This document shows, piece by piece, positions 36,113 through 45,805 of a stretch of 64,000 nucleotides of DNA. Under the pieces are notes generated by a model. The model worked only from the letters and a program-made list of their open reading frames with translations, had not been told where the DNA came from and searched no databases. How positions within the stretch are numbered: position 1 is the stretch's first letter; each line of letters starts with the position of its first letter. The stretch covers positions 62,001 through 126,000 of the forward strand of contig NZ_JBHUEM010000024.1 of NCBI RefSeq assembly GCF_042680805.1. The letters run 5' to 3'. This DNA comes from Bacillus_CJ salitolerans. Its GTDB lineage: Bacteria; Bacillota; Bacilli; Bacillales; SA4. Made by a program: the position numbers and the translations under genes.

Positions 36113-38053
36113 GTTGATAATTTTGTAGTAAATAGATGTTGATGATACATAAAAAATTAGATAGGTTAACACGTATAATCCCATCACAGAAAATATAATT
36201 GTCGTTAAGGATGGCAAATCCTTTATTACTAGTATGACAGTGTAGTATAAAAGATACCAACTGTGTAACAATCCAAGTATTAGTGGAGGTAAAAATACGA
36301 ACAACAATTGTTTCCGAATAATCCTTTTTATTTCCTTGTCACCAACACCAATTTTCCGCAAAATTGCGTAGTGTTCTCGCTCTTCTGTAGCCTCGCGGAG
36401 CTGTTTAAAGTATATAACACTTCCTAACGCAAACAATGCAATGACTGCAAAAAACGCAACGGAGAACAATATTAAAGAGGACGACTCAGTATCAATGGAA
36501 TACATATCTATATAGGCTGAATAATATGCTCCTTCTGTTTTCATAACAATATCGTATATTTTTCGTGATACATCATTAGATGTTTTCGGATCTTTGATTT
36601 GATAAATTTCAAAGGAAGATAGCGTACGATTTTCTTTTACGTGCTCAAAAGCTTCATCTGAAATAACGAGTACAGAAGGTTGAGGACCCGTATCTCCACC
36701 CGGATTTGTTGGGATACTTAACAACGGATATCGTATCTTTTCGACTACATGAAAAGTGTTATCATCTAAAACCGTAATTTCAGGCTGATGACTTTCATAT
36801 TTTGTCGGTTCATCAATTCCCCTTGTTAAAACAATGGCTTCTACACCTTCTACATCTACTTTTTCACCAACTCCACGTAAATCAACAATTGCATTTAATT
36901 GTGACTCTGGAAATAGGTAAAACTCTTCTGTGTAATATTCGGGATAGCTAAAAAACGTTTTTCTGTTTGAGATTTTTTCTGTTTGAATCCCCGTAATGGT
37001 TTCATGACCAATAATTGGATGTGATTCATTCATCATTTTGTCAATATGTTTTTGTGTTTCATCATCTTGAGTCGAAAAAGCAAAATGGTTTGGAAACTCT
37101 TTTTTCACTACTTCACCTTTCATAGCATAATCTACGGCAATAAATCCAACTGCAAAGATGACAATAGCACTGATCAGTGAATTAAATGTAAAGTTTACTG
37201 TATTTCCTCGGATAGAAAAACGAAGAGAGGAAACCCATAACATTTTGTTACCTTTAAAGTAATTTTTACTTTGACTCATTTTTTGTAAAACCCATCCCGA
37301 AAACTGGCGGAAAAATAAATATGTTCCAACAATCAATGACACTGTAGTAGCAATTAATGCTTCTTTAAAATAATCGTTCCATATGTTTGTATCTCCTGCT
37401 ATGGTAATCGTATAGTACGACATCACAATCAATAGGATGGACAATATCGCAAAAGGCATGGAAAATTTAAGTGGTTTGTCCATTTTTTCTTTTGCATGAA
37501 ACAATTCAACTAACTGCACACGACGTACGTTTAAATAACTTTGAATTGTAATAATACCGATTAACAAAGTGAATAACAAAATGGTTGAGATGATTGCTTC
37601 TTGTGGAAAAGCAAAAGAAATATCGTCATTGTAGTTCATTAAGTTCATTAATACCATACCGAAAAATTTCGATAGGAATCCACCAATTAATATACCGCTG
37701 GATACAGAAATGGCGCTTAGAAATAACGTTTCAAAAAAGACCATTGTGGCAACTTGTCTTTCTTTCATCCCGTAAAGTAGATACATACCAAATTCTTTTT
37801 TCCGCTGTTTCATAAAAAATGAGTTCGCGTACAAGATAAAGAACACAATAAACAGAAAGACGATAATCGAGGCAATGAAAATAATCTTTCCGTAGTTATC
37901 TTTATTTTGAATGGCTGTAACTACGTCCTCGTTATACATTAAACTGGAAAAGGTAAAGTAAATGACAACCCCGACAAGCATGGAAATGAAATATATGGTA
38001 TACAAACGGAAATTCCGCCTCACATTCCTCCATGATAAATCAACTAAGCTCAT
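36095..38053 (-). CDS. bceB: BceB-like ABC permease with large extracellular domain
   Basis: This 652-residue FtsX-type permease has about ten membrane helices and a large extracellular domain between helices VII and VIII (about residues 310-515), the layout of BceB/VraG transporters that free lipid II cycle intermediates from bacitracin or lantibiotics. It overlaps the ATPase gene by 4 bases. It should form a sensory complex with the nearby kinase. The exact peptide is unknown. Confidence 0.88.
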   Translation of the reverse strand: MSLVDLSWRNVRRNFRLYTIYFISMLVGVVIYFTFSSLMYNEDVVTAIQNKDNYGKIIFIASIIVFLFIVFFILYANSFFMKQRKKEFGMYLLYGMKERQVATMVFFETLFLSAISVSSGILIGGFLSKFFGMVLMNLMNYNDDISFAFPQEAIISTILLFTLLIGIITIQSYLNVRRVQLVELFHAKEKMDKPLKFSMPFAILSILLIVMSYYTITIAGDTNIWNDYFKEALIATTVSLIVGTYLFFRQFSGWVLQKMSQSKNYFKGNKMLWVSSLRFSIRGNTVNFTFNSLISAIVIFAVGFIAVDYAMKGEVVKKEFPNHFAFSTQDDETQKHIDKMMNESHPIIGHETITGIQTEKISNRKTFFSYPEYYTEEFYLFPESQLNAIVDLRGVGEKVDVEGVEAIVLTRGIDEPTKYESHQPEITVLDDNTFHVVEKIRYPLLSIPTNPGGDTGPQPSVLVISDEAFEHVKENRTLSSFEIYQIKDPKTSNDVSRKIYDIVMKTEGAYYSAYIDMYSIDTESSSLILFSVAFFAVIALFALGSVIYFKQLREATEEREHYAILRKIGVGDKEIKRIIRKQLLFVFLPPLILGLLHSWYLLYYTVILVIKDLPSLTTIIFSVMGLYVLTYLIFYVSSTSIYYKIINEKNRR

Positions 38054-38796
38054 CGCCTTTCGCCCCCTATAACACTTTGGATCGTCAGGATTCGGTCAAA
38101 GAATTCTTTTTCGGATTGTTCACCTTTAAACATTTCATTGACGATTTTTCCGTCGCGGAGAAAAATAACGCGCCGGCAGTAGCTTGCAGCATACGGATCG
38201 TGAGTAATCATCAGAATCGTTGTTTTTAACGTACTATTGAGTAATTGAATTTGTTCAAGTAGCTGGGTAGCAGACCTAGAATCAAGTGCACCCGTCGGTT
38301 CATCAGCAAACACAATCGCTGGATTGGTAATAAGTGCCCGCGCTGCAGCCGTTCGCTGCTTTTGTCCTCCAGAAATTTCAGACGGATATTGATGTATAAT
38401 CGATTCAATATTTAATGCTTCAACTAATTTCGCTAGCCTCTGCTCCATTTCAAGGGCAGGTGTTTTTTGTAACGAGAGCGGAAGCAGGATATTTTCCTTA
38501 ACCGTCAATGTATCCAGCAAGTTATAATCTTGAAAGATAAATCCCATTCGCTTTTGACGAAATTCTCGTAATGCTTTCTTTTTCAAATCTAACAGCAATT
38601 TCCCTTCAATCCATACATCCCCGCCGTTAAAGGCATCAATCGCCCCAAGGGTATTCATTAATGTTGTTTTCCCAGATCCAGATGGCCCCATAATCGCTGT
38701 GAATTCGCCTTCTTCAATTGTTAAATCAATATTTTTTAATACTTGTGTTTTACCGTAAGATTTCGATAGGTTCTTTGTTTGGATAACTTTAGACAT
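38050..38796 (-). CDS. bceA: BceA-like ABC ATPase
   Basis: This 248-residue ATPase of the MacB/LolD type has Walker A GPSGSGKTT, signature ISGGQKQRTAAARA, Walker B IVFADEPTGALD and H-loop MITHDPYAA. The ATG at 38796 follows AAGGAGGATGG; the longer frame is rejected because it begins before that site. Its promoter carries a palindrome fitting the BceR box. It powers the peptide-resistance transporter. Confidence 0.9.
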   Translation of the reverse strand: MSKVIQTKNLSKSYGKTQVLKNIDLTIEEGEFTAIMGPSGSGKTTLMNTLGAIDAFNGGDVWIEGKLLLDLKKKALREFRQKRMGFIFQDYNLLDTLTVKENILLPLSLQKTPALEMEQRLAKLVEALNIESIIHQYPSEISGGQKQRTAAARALITNPAIVFADEPTGALDSRSATQLLEQIQLLNSTLKTTILMITHDPYAASYCRRVIFLRDGKIVNEMFKGEQSEKEFFDRILTIQSVIGGERR

Positions 38797-38870
38797 TGTT
38801 CCATCCTCCTTCACAACTCTACTATACCGACTGAATTGCCCATCAACCATCGATATAACAACATCTAATG

Positions 38871-38884
38871 TGACATTTTTGTCA
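38871..38884. promoter_or_regulatory. BceR-type binding site upstream of bceA
   Basis: TGACA-TTTT-TGTCA is a perfect palindrome matching the TNACA-N4-TGTNA pattern known for Bce-type regulators, about 75 bases before the bceA start. Direct control by the nearby response regulator is inferred. Confidence 0.65.
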
Positions 38885-39001
38885 TGTTGCGTAAAGAATC
38901 GTCCATTTTCATTTTAAGTTTGCTCTATAACTTCTAGTAATGTACAAACCTTCACCATTTTTTAATCGGCAAGTTAACAATCCAGCGCGGTTGGTTTTCC
39001 T

Positions 39002-39148
39002 GAACAAAAGGCTCGGAGCGCCCCGTTTAGCCATGACAAGCAAATAACCTGTCATGAAATAAAGGTCATGACAGGTTATTTGACCTCGAGTAGGATGCAA
39101 TGGCAAAGATTGTCGCTATTTTTCTTGGCTGGGCGTTGGAGCTGGATT
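39002..39148 (+). repeat. Dispersed stem-loop repeat, copy E
   Basis: Stem 1 is a 16-bp perfect helix (AAATAACCTGTCATGA / TCATGACAGGTTATTT) with an 8-base loop, longer at its base than in copy B. Stem 2 is missing and stem 3 decayed. Tail GGCTGGGCGTTGGAGCTGG is kept. Confidence 0.8.
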
Positions 39149-39199
39149 TTACAGTAACATTGTAAAAACTAAGCACTAGAAACTTCTACTTTAAAAGAA

Positions 39200-39227
39200 A
39201 AACAGAGACCTAACTGGTCCCTGTAAT
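39200..39227 (-). terminator. Terminator after rlmCD
   Basis: ACAGGGACC / GGTCTCTGT pair with one mismatch and lead into TTTTTC on the minus strand. Confidence 0.65.
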
Positions 39228-40601
39228 CTATTGTAAAACTAACTTTGCAACTGCCTCACAGTGTGTTGTGTGCGGAAACATATCTACTGGTTGTACCTCT
39301 ATCGTTTTAAAACCACCATCTTCAAGTACCCGTAAATCTCTTGCCAAGGTTGCCGGATTACAAGATACATACACAACCTTCTTCGGTTTCATTTTAATAA
39401 TCGTGTCTAATAATGTCTCGTCACATCCTTTACGAGGTGGATCGACCACAAGAACGTCCGCATGAATTCCTTGTGCATACCACCATGGAATCACCTTTTC
39501 TGCCTCACCAACTGCAAATTCCACATTTTCGATTCCGTTCAATCTAGCATTACGTTTAGCATCAGAAATGGCCTCTGGAACAATTTCTACTCCATATACG
39601 TGTTTGGCTCTCTGTGCTAAAAACAAAGAGATGGTCCCAATCCCGCAATACGCATCAATAACGGTCTCACTTCCATTTAAGCTGGCAAATTCGAGCGTCT
39701 TATCGTAAAGGACTTTCGTTTGCTTCGGATTTACTTGGTAAAAAGACTTTGCCGAAATGGCGAACTTGATATCACCGATATAATCATGGATATATTCTTC
39801 TCCGTAAAGGACTTTCGTCTTATCACCTAATATGACATTCGTTCTTTTTGCATTTATATTTTGAACGACAGATTTTATTTTCGGGGAAATATCCACTATT
39901 TCCTGAATCATCTGACTTTTGTTAGGTAGTTTCTCTTCTTTTGTGACAAGAACAATCATCGCCTCTTCTGTTACTTGTCCGTAGCGAGCCATAATGTGGC
40001 GCAAGGTTCCAGTGTGACGCTCTTCATTGTAAGCTCGAACGCCATACTTTTCAAAAATCCCCTTAACTGCTTGTACGATCTCATCATTTAGTTGTTCTTG
40101 AATAAGACATTTGTCCATATCAATAATGTCATGTGACCTTTGTTGATAAAATCCAGCTACTAGACCTCCTTCTCTTTCACCAACAGGCACTTGAGCCTTA
40201 TTACGATAACGCCAAGGTTCGGCCATTCCCAACACATTATGCACCATTACGTTATCCAGCTTTCCAATTCTAGAAAGAACACCTTCAACTTGCTTTTTCT
40301 TCGCCAATAGCTGACCTTCATAACTCATATGCTGCAGCTGACAACCCCCGCATTTATGATAAATAGGACAATCCGGCTCTACTCGAAATTCACTTTCTAC
40401 CTCAAGCTCCATTAAACGCCCAAATGCGTACCCTTTGTTTATTTTTATTACTTTGACCGTCCCTTTTTCTCCTGGTAGAGCTCCAGGGACAAAAATAGGG
40501 TATCCATTTATCTTTGCCACTCCTGCACCGTCATGAGTCAGGTCCTCAAAGGTTACCTCATACATTTCATTTTTTTGAACAGGTACCGTTCCTTTTGCCA
40601 T
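39228..40601 (-). CDS. rlmCD: 23S rRNA (uracil-5-)-methyltransferase, RlmCD/RumA type
   Basis: This 457-residue SAM-dependent enzyme has an N-terminal TRAM domain, an iron-sulfur-type Cys cluster (CPIYHKCGGCQLQHM), the SAM motif DAYCGIGTISLFLA and the catalytic Cys in VSCNPATLARD. Enzymes of this kind methylate uridines of 23S rRNA. The start MAKGTVPV is chosen because the upstream frame has no ribosome site and homologues are 459-466 aa. In B. subtilis the homologue yefA follows dagK; here an RND exporter lies between them. Confidence 0.9.
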   Translation of the reverse strand: MAKGTVPVQKNEMYEVTFEDLTHDGAGVAKINGYPIFVPGALPGEKGTVKVIKINKGYAFGRLMELEVESEFRVEPDCPIYHKCGGCQLQHMSYEGQLLAKKKQVEGVLSRIGKLDNVMVHNVLGMAEPWRYRNKAQVPVGEREGGLVAGFYQQRSHDIIDMDKCLIQEQLNDEIVQAVKGIFEKYGVRAYNEERHTGTLRHIMARYGQVTEEAMIVLVTKEEKLPNKSQMIQEIVDISPKIKSVVQNINAKRTNVILGDKTKVLYGEEYIHDYIGDIKFAISAKSFYQVNPKQTKVLYDKTLEFASLNGSETVIDAYCGIGTISLFLAQRAKHVYGVEIVPEAISDAKRNARLNGIENVEFAVGEAEKVIPWWYAQGIHADVLVVDPPRKGCDETLLDTIIKMKPKKVVYVSCNPATLARDLRVLEDGGFKTIEVQPVDMFPHTTHCEAVAKLVLQ

Positions 40602-40675
40602 ATACGTTTCGTCTTCCTTTTCCGTTAAATTGACTGCCATGATTGTACCACACATAGCCATTCGATTTCTAATGA

Positions 40676-40727
40676 TCCTGTGAAACAAACGTGTGAAACA
40701 AGAAAAACCGGGTGGTGACTGTCACTT
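40676..40727 (+). repeat. GTGAAACA...GTGACTGTCAC repeat, copy 1
   Basis: The run GTGAAACAAGAAAAACCGGG followed by TGGTGACTGTCAC recurs with few changes at 44525-44574; both are preceded by a second GTGAAACA. The end GTGACTGTCAC is an 11-base palindrome. Both copies lie in intergenic gaps in the same orientation. Confidence 0.7.
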
Positions 40728-40735
40728 GTCGAAAA

Positions 40736-40766
40736 AAAATCCAACCCTTCTACTAGTCGGGTTGGA
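40736..40766 (-). terminator. Terminator after RND exporter
   Basis: AATCCAACCC / GGGTTGGATT with a 10-base loop is followed by eight Ts on the minus strand. Confidence 0.85.
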
Positions 40767-40778
40767 TTGGTTTGGGTT

Positions 40779-43700
40779 TTATGCTACCTCTTCAGCTACT
40801 TCTTCTGATACTCTTTTTCGTTTTTTCTTTCCAATGTTCGAGACGGATGAGAATAAACGGTATACTACTGGCACTAACAGTAGGGTGATTAGTGTTGAGA
40901 ATAATAATCCAGAGATTATGACTGTTGCCATTGGAGCTTGGTAGTTACCAGATCCTCCTGTCGCTAAGGCTAGTGGTAACATTCCGCCAACGGTTGTTAA
41001 GGTAGTCATGAAAATCGGCCTGATCCGATCGTTCCCCGCTTGTACGAGAGCCTCCTGGACTGAATACCCTTCTTTTCGTAACTGGTTCGTACGGTCAATC
41101 AATAGAATCGCGTTGTTTAAGACAATGCCAATTAACATGACAACCCCCATTCCCGACATGACACTCAATTCCCGCTGGGTAATAAATAGTCCTCCAATAA
41201 CTCCTACGAATGTCATTGGGATAACCGACATGACAATAATTGGTTGGGAAAGGCTATTAAACTGAACAGCCATTACAAGATACACCAAGAAAATCGCAAT
41301 TCCTAAAACAAGCAGCATTTCTTGCATTAATTGTTGCTGTGTTTCTAAATCACCCGCCGTTGATACATCATAACTTACAGGTGTTTGAAAATCCTCTATT
41401 ATTTTTTGAACATCTCGATTGATGGCCCCTAAATCTCGGCCCTTAATATCGGCAGAAACTGTGATGTATCTCTCACCTTCTTTGTGCGATATTTCGTTTG
41501 GTGTCTCAATCGTTTTAAGTTCTATAAAGTTACGTAATTCTTTTTCACCAGTGATAGTTGGAATCTTTAATCCTAACAGGTCACTCTTTGAAGTGGTTGA
41601 TTCCTTCCACTTTACTACAATTGGAAGTGTTTCGTTCTCGACTGCCATCTCAGCAATTGGCATTTGCATAAAAGCTTGCTGGATATACTGTTTAATTTGA
41701 GGTGTAATGAGTCCAGCTTCTTCAATGTCTTCAGACTTCAATTCAATTAGTTGTTGTTGTGACTTACGATCGATTGAAGTTGAAACTTGAACAATTCCAT
41801 CTATAGATTCCAGTTCCTGCTTGAAATCCTGAGCTAGCTGCTGTAGAACATTAAAGTCATTTCCACTAATCGTGACCTGTACTGGGTAGCCTCCACCACC
41901 TGCCATTGCATCATGCGCACTCCTGATTGGATAGTTTTCCTGCAAACCACGTAACGAGCTGAGAATTTCTTCATTGATTGCCTTTTGTTCTCTCGTAATT
42001 TCATCTCCCTTTGTCATATTCACAATAAGAGAAAAGTGGTTTCCATCATCCATAATATAGTTTGATTCTACGTCTTTTATAGTAGATAAGACTTCGTTCA
42101 TTTCAATCATAATTTTTTCTTTTTCGTCAAGAGGTACACCTGTTTCTAACACAACTGAAAGCTGTGCAAAACGATTAAACATATCAGGCATAATAATCAT
42201 CGGAATTTTTGAAACTAAAAACGTCGAACCAACAAGTATAACAAAAAATAATGTAATGACGGCCAGACTGTTTCGTTTTTTCTTAACTGACCAAGCGACT
42301 AACCTTGTATATGCTTTTGAAATTTTCCCTTCTTTTTTTACAGATGTTTTGCTGTTTACTTTCAAGAATTTCTCCGCTAAAGAAGGTATGAGGGTAAACG
42401 ATACAACGACTGAGCTAATCAAGGTTATCGCCACAACCACTGATAGCATGATCATAAACGATCCTGCTTCACCACCAAGTAAACCAATTGGCAAGAACAC
42501 CACAATAGTCGTTAACATGGAAGCAATAACAGCTGTTGCTACTTCCTTGACACCTTCTATAACCGCATCAAACGATTGCAGACCTTGCACTTTTTTTCGG
42601 TAAATAGATTCTAGAATGACAATCGAGGAGTCTACCATCATTCCAATACCAAGACCTAAACCAATCAAGGTCAAAATATTAAAGCTGTAATCAAAATACC
42701 ACATGGAAGCAAATGTAAGTAAAATAGACGTCGGAATGGATAACCCAATAATCAGAGTAGCTCTTACATTTCGTAAGAATAATAGCAGAATGAGAACGGC
42801 AATCCCGCCACCAATTAATATATTACTAGTTACACCATCAATTGATTCTTTTACATAGTCTGCTTGTGAAACAATTTCCGTTAACTCAAACCCTGTAATT
42901 AAGTTCTCTTCATCAATCTTTTTAATCTCAGCCCTTACCGCTTCCGCTAAATCAATCTGGGTAAAATCAGCTGTACGTGCAATTTGAACAAAAATAATAT
43001 CCTTTGAACCATTCTTCCAAACAAATGACGAGCTCGCTTGCTTCTCAATTGATACATCTGCTATATCTTTTACTTCAATAAAACCAGTATGAATCGGTAC
43101 TTTTATTGATTCCACATCCTGAACACTTTCTAGTTTCGTATCCCAGCGTAAGGTAGGGGAATCAGTTTCACCACTTAGTTCTCCAAGTGTAGCTTCGTCA
43201 TTTCCTTGTTGAATTGCACCAATAACATGCGAAATATCGATTCCATTTTTGATTAACTTCTCTCTATCAAACTCAATTAGCATTTCATGCTTTTGGTTAC
43301 CAGATAGTAGGACATCTTTTACCTCTGGCAATGCTTCTAATCTTGGTTCCAAAATCTCCTCTGCAAATGACGTCATGTCCTCGACTTCTCCCCCGGCTAA
43401 ATCAAGGAAAAACTCATAATTCCCACTTGTGCTTAATTGAAAGGCCGTGGCATCTTTTACACCGTTCATATCAGCTGTGAGCAAGTTTACTGTAGATTCC
43501 AGCTCTTTAAATACTTCATCACCCCGCCCGCGTTCAAACGTAACTGATATCGAGCTTCTACCTATTGCAGTTGTGGATTGAACTTCTTCAACGCCGTCTA
43601 TTGATGCAATTTGTTGTTCTAACTGATTCGTGATTGTTTGCTCTACTTCAACTGCTGCCATTTCTCCTGCATTTACTTCTACAAACGCACTATCAAAAGA

Positions 43701-43823
43701 AACTGCTGGCATTAATTCTTTATCTAACTTGAATACGGCATAGCTTCCCACTAAGATGACAAGTACCGATAATAAACCAACTAGTATTTTTCGATTAACT
43801 ATAAATTTTATTAAATTCATCAT
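40779..43823 (-). CDS. swrC: SwrC/AcrB-type RND efflux protein
   Basis: This 1014-residue RND transporter has twelve membrane helices in two halves and two large extracytoplasmic loops. Helix IV carries GIGMMVDSSIVILESI, with the proton-relay Asp (a single Asp, as in several Gram-positive members). Gram-positive homologues such as B. subtilis SwrC/YerP export surfactin and other amphiphiles and take part in swarming. It starts after GGAGAATC. The symbol is by family and neighbourhood; no adjacent TetR gene is present. Confidence 0.8.
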   Translation of the reverse strand: MMNLIKFIVNRKILVGLLSVLVILVGSYAVFKLDKELMPAVSFDSAFVEVNAGEMAAVEVEQTITNQLEQQIASIDGVEEVQSTTAIGRSSISVTFERGRGDEVFKELESTVNLLTADMNGVKDATAFQLSTSGNYEFFLDLAGGEVEDMTSFAEEILEPRLEALPEVKDVLLSGNQKHEMLIEFDREKLIKNGIDISHVIGAIQQGNDEATLGELSGETDSPTLRWDTKLESVQDVESIKVPIHTGFIEVKDIADVSIEKQASSSFVWKNGSKDIIFVQIARTADFTQIDLAEAVRAEIKKIDEENLITGFELTEIVSQADYVKESIDGVTSNILIGGGIAVLILLLFLRNVRATLIIGLSIPTSILLTFASMWYFDYSFNILTLIGLGLGIGMMVDSSIVILESIYRKKVQGLQSFDAVIEGVKEVATAVIASMLTTIVVFLPIGLLGGEAGSFMIMLSVVVAITLISSVVVSFTLIPSLAEKFLKVNSKTSVKKEGKISKAYTRLVAWSVKKKRNSLAVITLFFVILVGSTFLVSKIPMIIMPDMFNRFAQLSVVLETGVPLDEKEKIMIEMNEVLSTIKDVESNYIMDDGNHFSLIVNMTKGDEITREQKAINEEILSSLRGLQENYPIRSAHDAMAGGGGYPVQVTISGNDFNVLQQLAQDFKQELESIDGIVQVSTSIDRKSQQQLIELKSEDIEEAGLITPQIKQYIQQAFMQMPIAEMAVENETLPIVVKWKESTTSKSDLLGLKIPTITGEKELRNFIELKTIETPNEISHKEGERYITVSADIKGRDLGAINRDVQKIIEDFQTPVSYDVSTAGDLETQQQLMQEMLLVLGIAIFLVYLVMAVQFNSLSQPIIVMSVIPMTFVGVIGGLFITQRELSVMSGMGVVMLIGIVLNNAILLIDRTNQLRKEGYSVQEALVQAGNDRIRPIFMTTLTTVGGMLPLALATGGSGNYQAPMATVIISGLLFSTLITLLLVPVVYRLFSSVSNIGKKKRKRVSEEVAEEVA

Positions 43824-44183
43824 GATTCTCCTTACTCATCTTTTTTTACTATCCCTTCGCTTTCCATAAACAATATAGCTGATTTAAGAGTCATATTATA
43901 AGTGAATTCGGTCACATCCTTAGTCATAAATTCCGAATGACTCATCCTTCTAAAAAAACCGATACCTTGTGTTTTACCTCTTTGGTCAAACAATTTTTAT
44001 ATTCCCACTCGCTTTTTGTTCAGAGGAAGCGTACACAAAACAAAGCCTTCCTTTTTAAGCTTCTTCAACTAATTCAAACATGACCGTCATATTACTTTTG
44101 TGGTATGGACTAGTTAAAAGTTAGACCGTTTTTAATCTAGTTGCATATGATAAGGAAAGTTTAAAGAAAGATAGGTGAAAATA

Positions 44184-44465
44184 ATGGTTTCATATTATCG
44201 GCCACACGGTGGCGGAGGACACGCAAGCTGGGGGCATGGGACAGGACATGCAACATGGGGACATGGTGGAACTTGGGGACCGCATCACGGATGGGGGTAT
44301 AATCCTGGATTTGCAGCAGGAACTGCCACTGGCTTAGTACTAGGTGCAGCTGCTTCTCCTGGGGCTTATCCCGCTCCATATCCGTACCCAGCGCCTTATC
44401 CATATCCGGCACCATATCCACAACAAACGTATCCAGCTCCATATTATCCGCAAGGCCAATATTAA
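44184..44465 (+). CDS. His/Gly-rich protein with Tyr-Pro repeats
   Basis: This 93-residue protein has three zones: a His-Gly-Trp-rich N-terminus (residues 5-40, HGGGGHASWGHGTGHATWGHGG), a small hydrophobic Gly/Ala segment (GFAAGTATGLVLGAAAS) and a C-terminal Pro-Tyr zone with tandem APYPYP units. The ATG at 44184 lies 8 bases after AGGTG. Similar low-complexity proteins occur in spore coats and cell surfaces of bacilli, and the His-rich part could bind metal, but the role is unproven. It has its own terminator. Confidence 0.65.
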   Translation: MVSYYRPHGGGGHASWGHGTGHATWGHGGTWGPHHGWGYNPGFAAGTATGLVLGAAASPGAYPAPYPYPAPYPYPAPYPQQTYPAPYYPQGQY

Positions 44466-44466
44466 C

Positions 44467-44508
44467 CACTAAAAAGACATCCCTTTTATGGATGTCTTTT
44501 TAGTATCT
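44467..44508 (+). terminator. Terminator after His/Gly-rich gene
   Basis: CTAAAAAGACATCCC / GGATGTCTTTTTAG with a short loop follows the stop by five bases. Confidence 0.85.
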
Positions 44509-44524
44509 ATCAGGAAAACTACAA

Positions 44525-44574
44525 CCGTGAAACATATTTTGTGAAACAAGAAAAACCGGGAAGTGACTGTCACT
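44525..44574 (+). repeat. GTGAAACA...GTGACTGTCAC repeat, copy 2
   Basis: Second copy of the repeat at 40676-40727, with GTGAAACAAGAAAAACCGGG intact and the palindromic GTGACTGTCAC end, lying between two terminators. Confidence 0.7.
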
Positions 44575-44577
44575 AAA

Positions 44578-44606
44578 AAAAAAACAGACCAAGGATGGTC
44601 TGTTTA
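44578..44606 (-). terminator. Terminator after dagK
   Basis: AAACAGACCA / TGGTCTGTTT form the stem, with a run of Ts on the minus strand overlapping the dagK stop. Confidence 0.8.
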
Positions 44607-45512
44607 TGAGTAGAGTTGATTGATTTTACTGTTGGATACAAATACATCTAAATGTTGATAGTAGTTCATGAATTCACCTGGTAGTAGTCCGCCGTATTCA
44701 CCGTCTAGGTTTAATTGCATTTTTTCAGTTGTCTTTACTTTAACACGGTTCGCTTTTGAATAGATGATAGCTGGGTCGTTCATGTGATCACCTTTAAGGG
44801 CTAGTGATGCAATTCTCACGATATCAGCTAAGTTTGTTTTCTTGACGATGATAAGGTCGAACATTCCATCGTTAAAACAAGCAGTAGGTGCTAGTTTTTC
44901 AAAACCACCGACCGAATTTGTGTTACATACAAGAAATAGCATAATCTCTCCCTCAAAAAACTTCCCATCATATTCAATTTCAACATGGGTCGGTTTAATC
45001 GAAGGTAAGATTTCCATTCCTTTTAAATAGTACGCTAATTGTCCAAGTACCGTTTTTAGTTTGCTGGGTACTTCATAAGTAAGCTCCGTTAACCTTCCAC
45101 CACCTGCAATGTTAATGAAGAATTGTCCGTTTACCTTACCTAAATCGATAGGAAGGGTGGCACCTTCGCATATAATGTTGGTCGCTTCCTCAATGGTACG
45201 CGGTACACCAAGAGCCCTTGCGAAGTCGTTTGTGGTTCCTACAGGGATGATCCCAAGCTTTGGACGATTTTCTAGCTCTGCTAAACCATTGACCACTTCA
45301 TTAATCGTTCCATCACCACCTGCGGCAATTACAACATCAAATTGTCGTTCTACTGCATCGCGAGCAGCATTCGTCGCGTCACCAGCACCTGTCGTTGCAT
45401 GACATGATGTCTCATAACCAGCAATCTCCATTTTCTGTAAAACCTCAGGTAAATGTTTTTTGAATAATTCTCTTCCTGACGTTGGGTTATAAATAATCCG
45501 TGCTCTTTTCAT
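44604..45512 (-). CDS. dagK: Diacylglycerol kinase
   Basis: This 302-residue soluble lipid kinase begins MKRARIIYNPTSGRE, has the nucleotide loop AAGGDGTINEVVNG near residue 65 and NLDGEYGG near residue 275, and matches B. subtilis DagK (DgkB/YerQ, 303 aa) closely throughout. It phosphorylates diacylglycerol released by lipoteichoic acid synthesis. The start MKRAR is chosen over two ATG codons just upstream because homologues begin there and AGG lies 9 bases before. In B. subtilis it follows gatB directly; here the two are about 17 kb apart. Confidence 0.95.
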   Translation of the reverse strand: MKRARIIYNPTSGRELFKKHLPEVLQKMEIAGYETSCHATTGAGDATNAARDAVERQFDVVIAAGGDGTINEVVNGLAELENRPKLGIIPVGTTNDFARALGVPRTIEEATNIICEGATLPIDLGKVNGQFFINIAGGGRLTELTYEVPSKLKTVLGQLAYYLKGMEILPSIKPTHVEIEYDGKFFEGEIMLFLVCNTNSVGGFEKLAPTACFNDGMFDLIIVKKTNLADIVRIASLALKGDHMNDPAIIYSKANRVKVKTTEKMQLNLDGEYGGLLPGEFMNYYQHLDVFVSNSKINQLYS

Positions 45513-45782
45513 TATCATCATCCTGTTTCTTTTATATCAACTTAAAATAAAATCTTACTTTCGTCTTTCACGGTGCTAGCTTGGGAGTCAAAGTAATCTT
45601 TCGGTCTTACAAGCCTACTGCAAGTAGTTAAGGTATATTCTTTTCCATAATGTTATAGACCGATCTTCATGTATTTATGTCTAATCTCCCAGTGTTTTGC
45701 CTTATTCATTATAACGGAAAATTTATACATTTCAACTTTTAACCACTTTCACCATTATTCCCTGTTCTACTTTTCGCAAACA

Positions 45783-45805
45783 AAAAACGTCCATTAAGAA
45801 CGTTT
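45783..45805 (-). terminator. Terminator after DUF4395 gene
   Basis: AAAACGT / ACGTTTT with a nine-base loop and a following T-run on the minus strand. The 290 bases between this gene and dagK hold nothing else recognisable. Confidence 0.55.

Noticed and set aside
39002..39148. Simple intrinsic terminator for a minus-strand gene
   Set aside because: The hairpin is part of a six-copy repeat with fixed head and tail and is not followed by a T-run.
44161..44469. 102-codon frame antisense to the His/Gly-rich gene
   Set aside because: It has no ribosome site and its composition mirrors the repeats of the sense gene, which has a good start and its own terminator.
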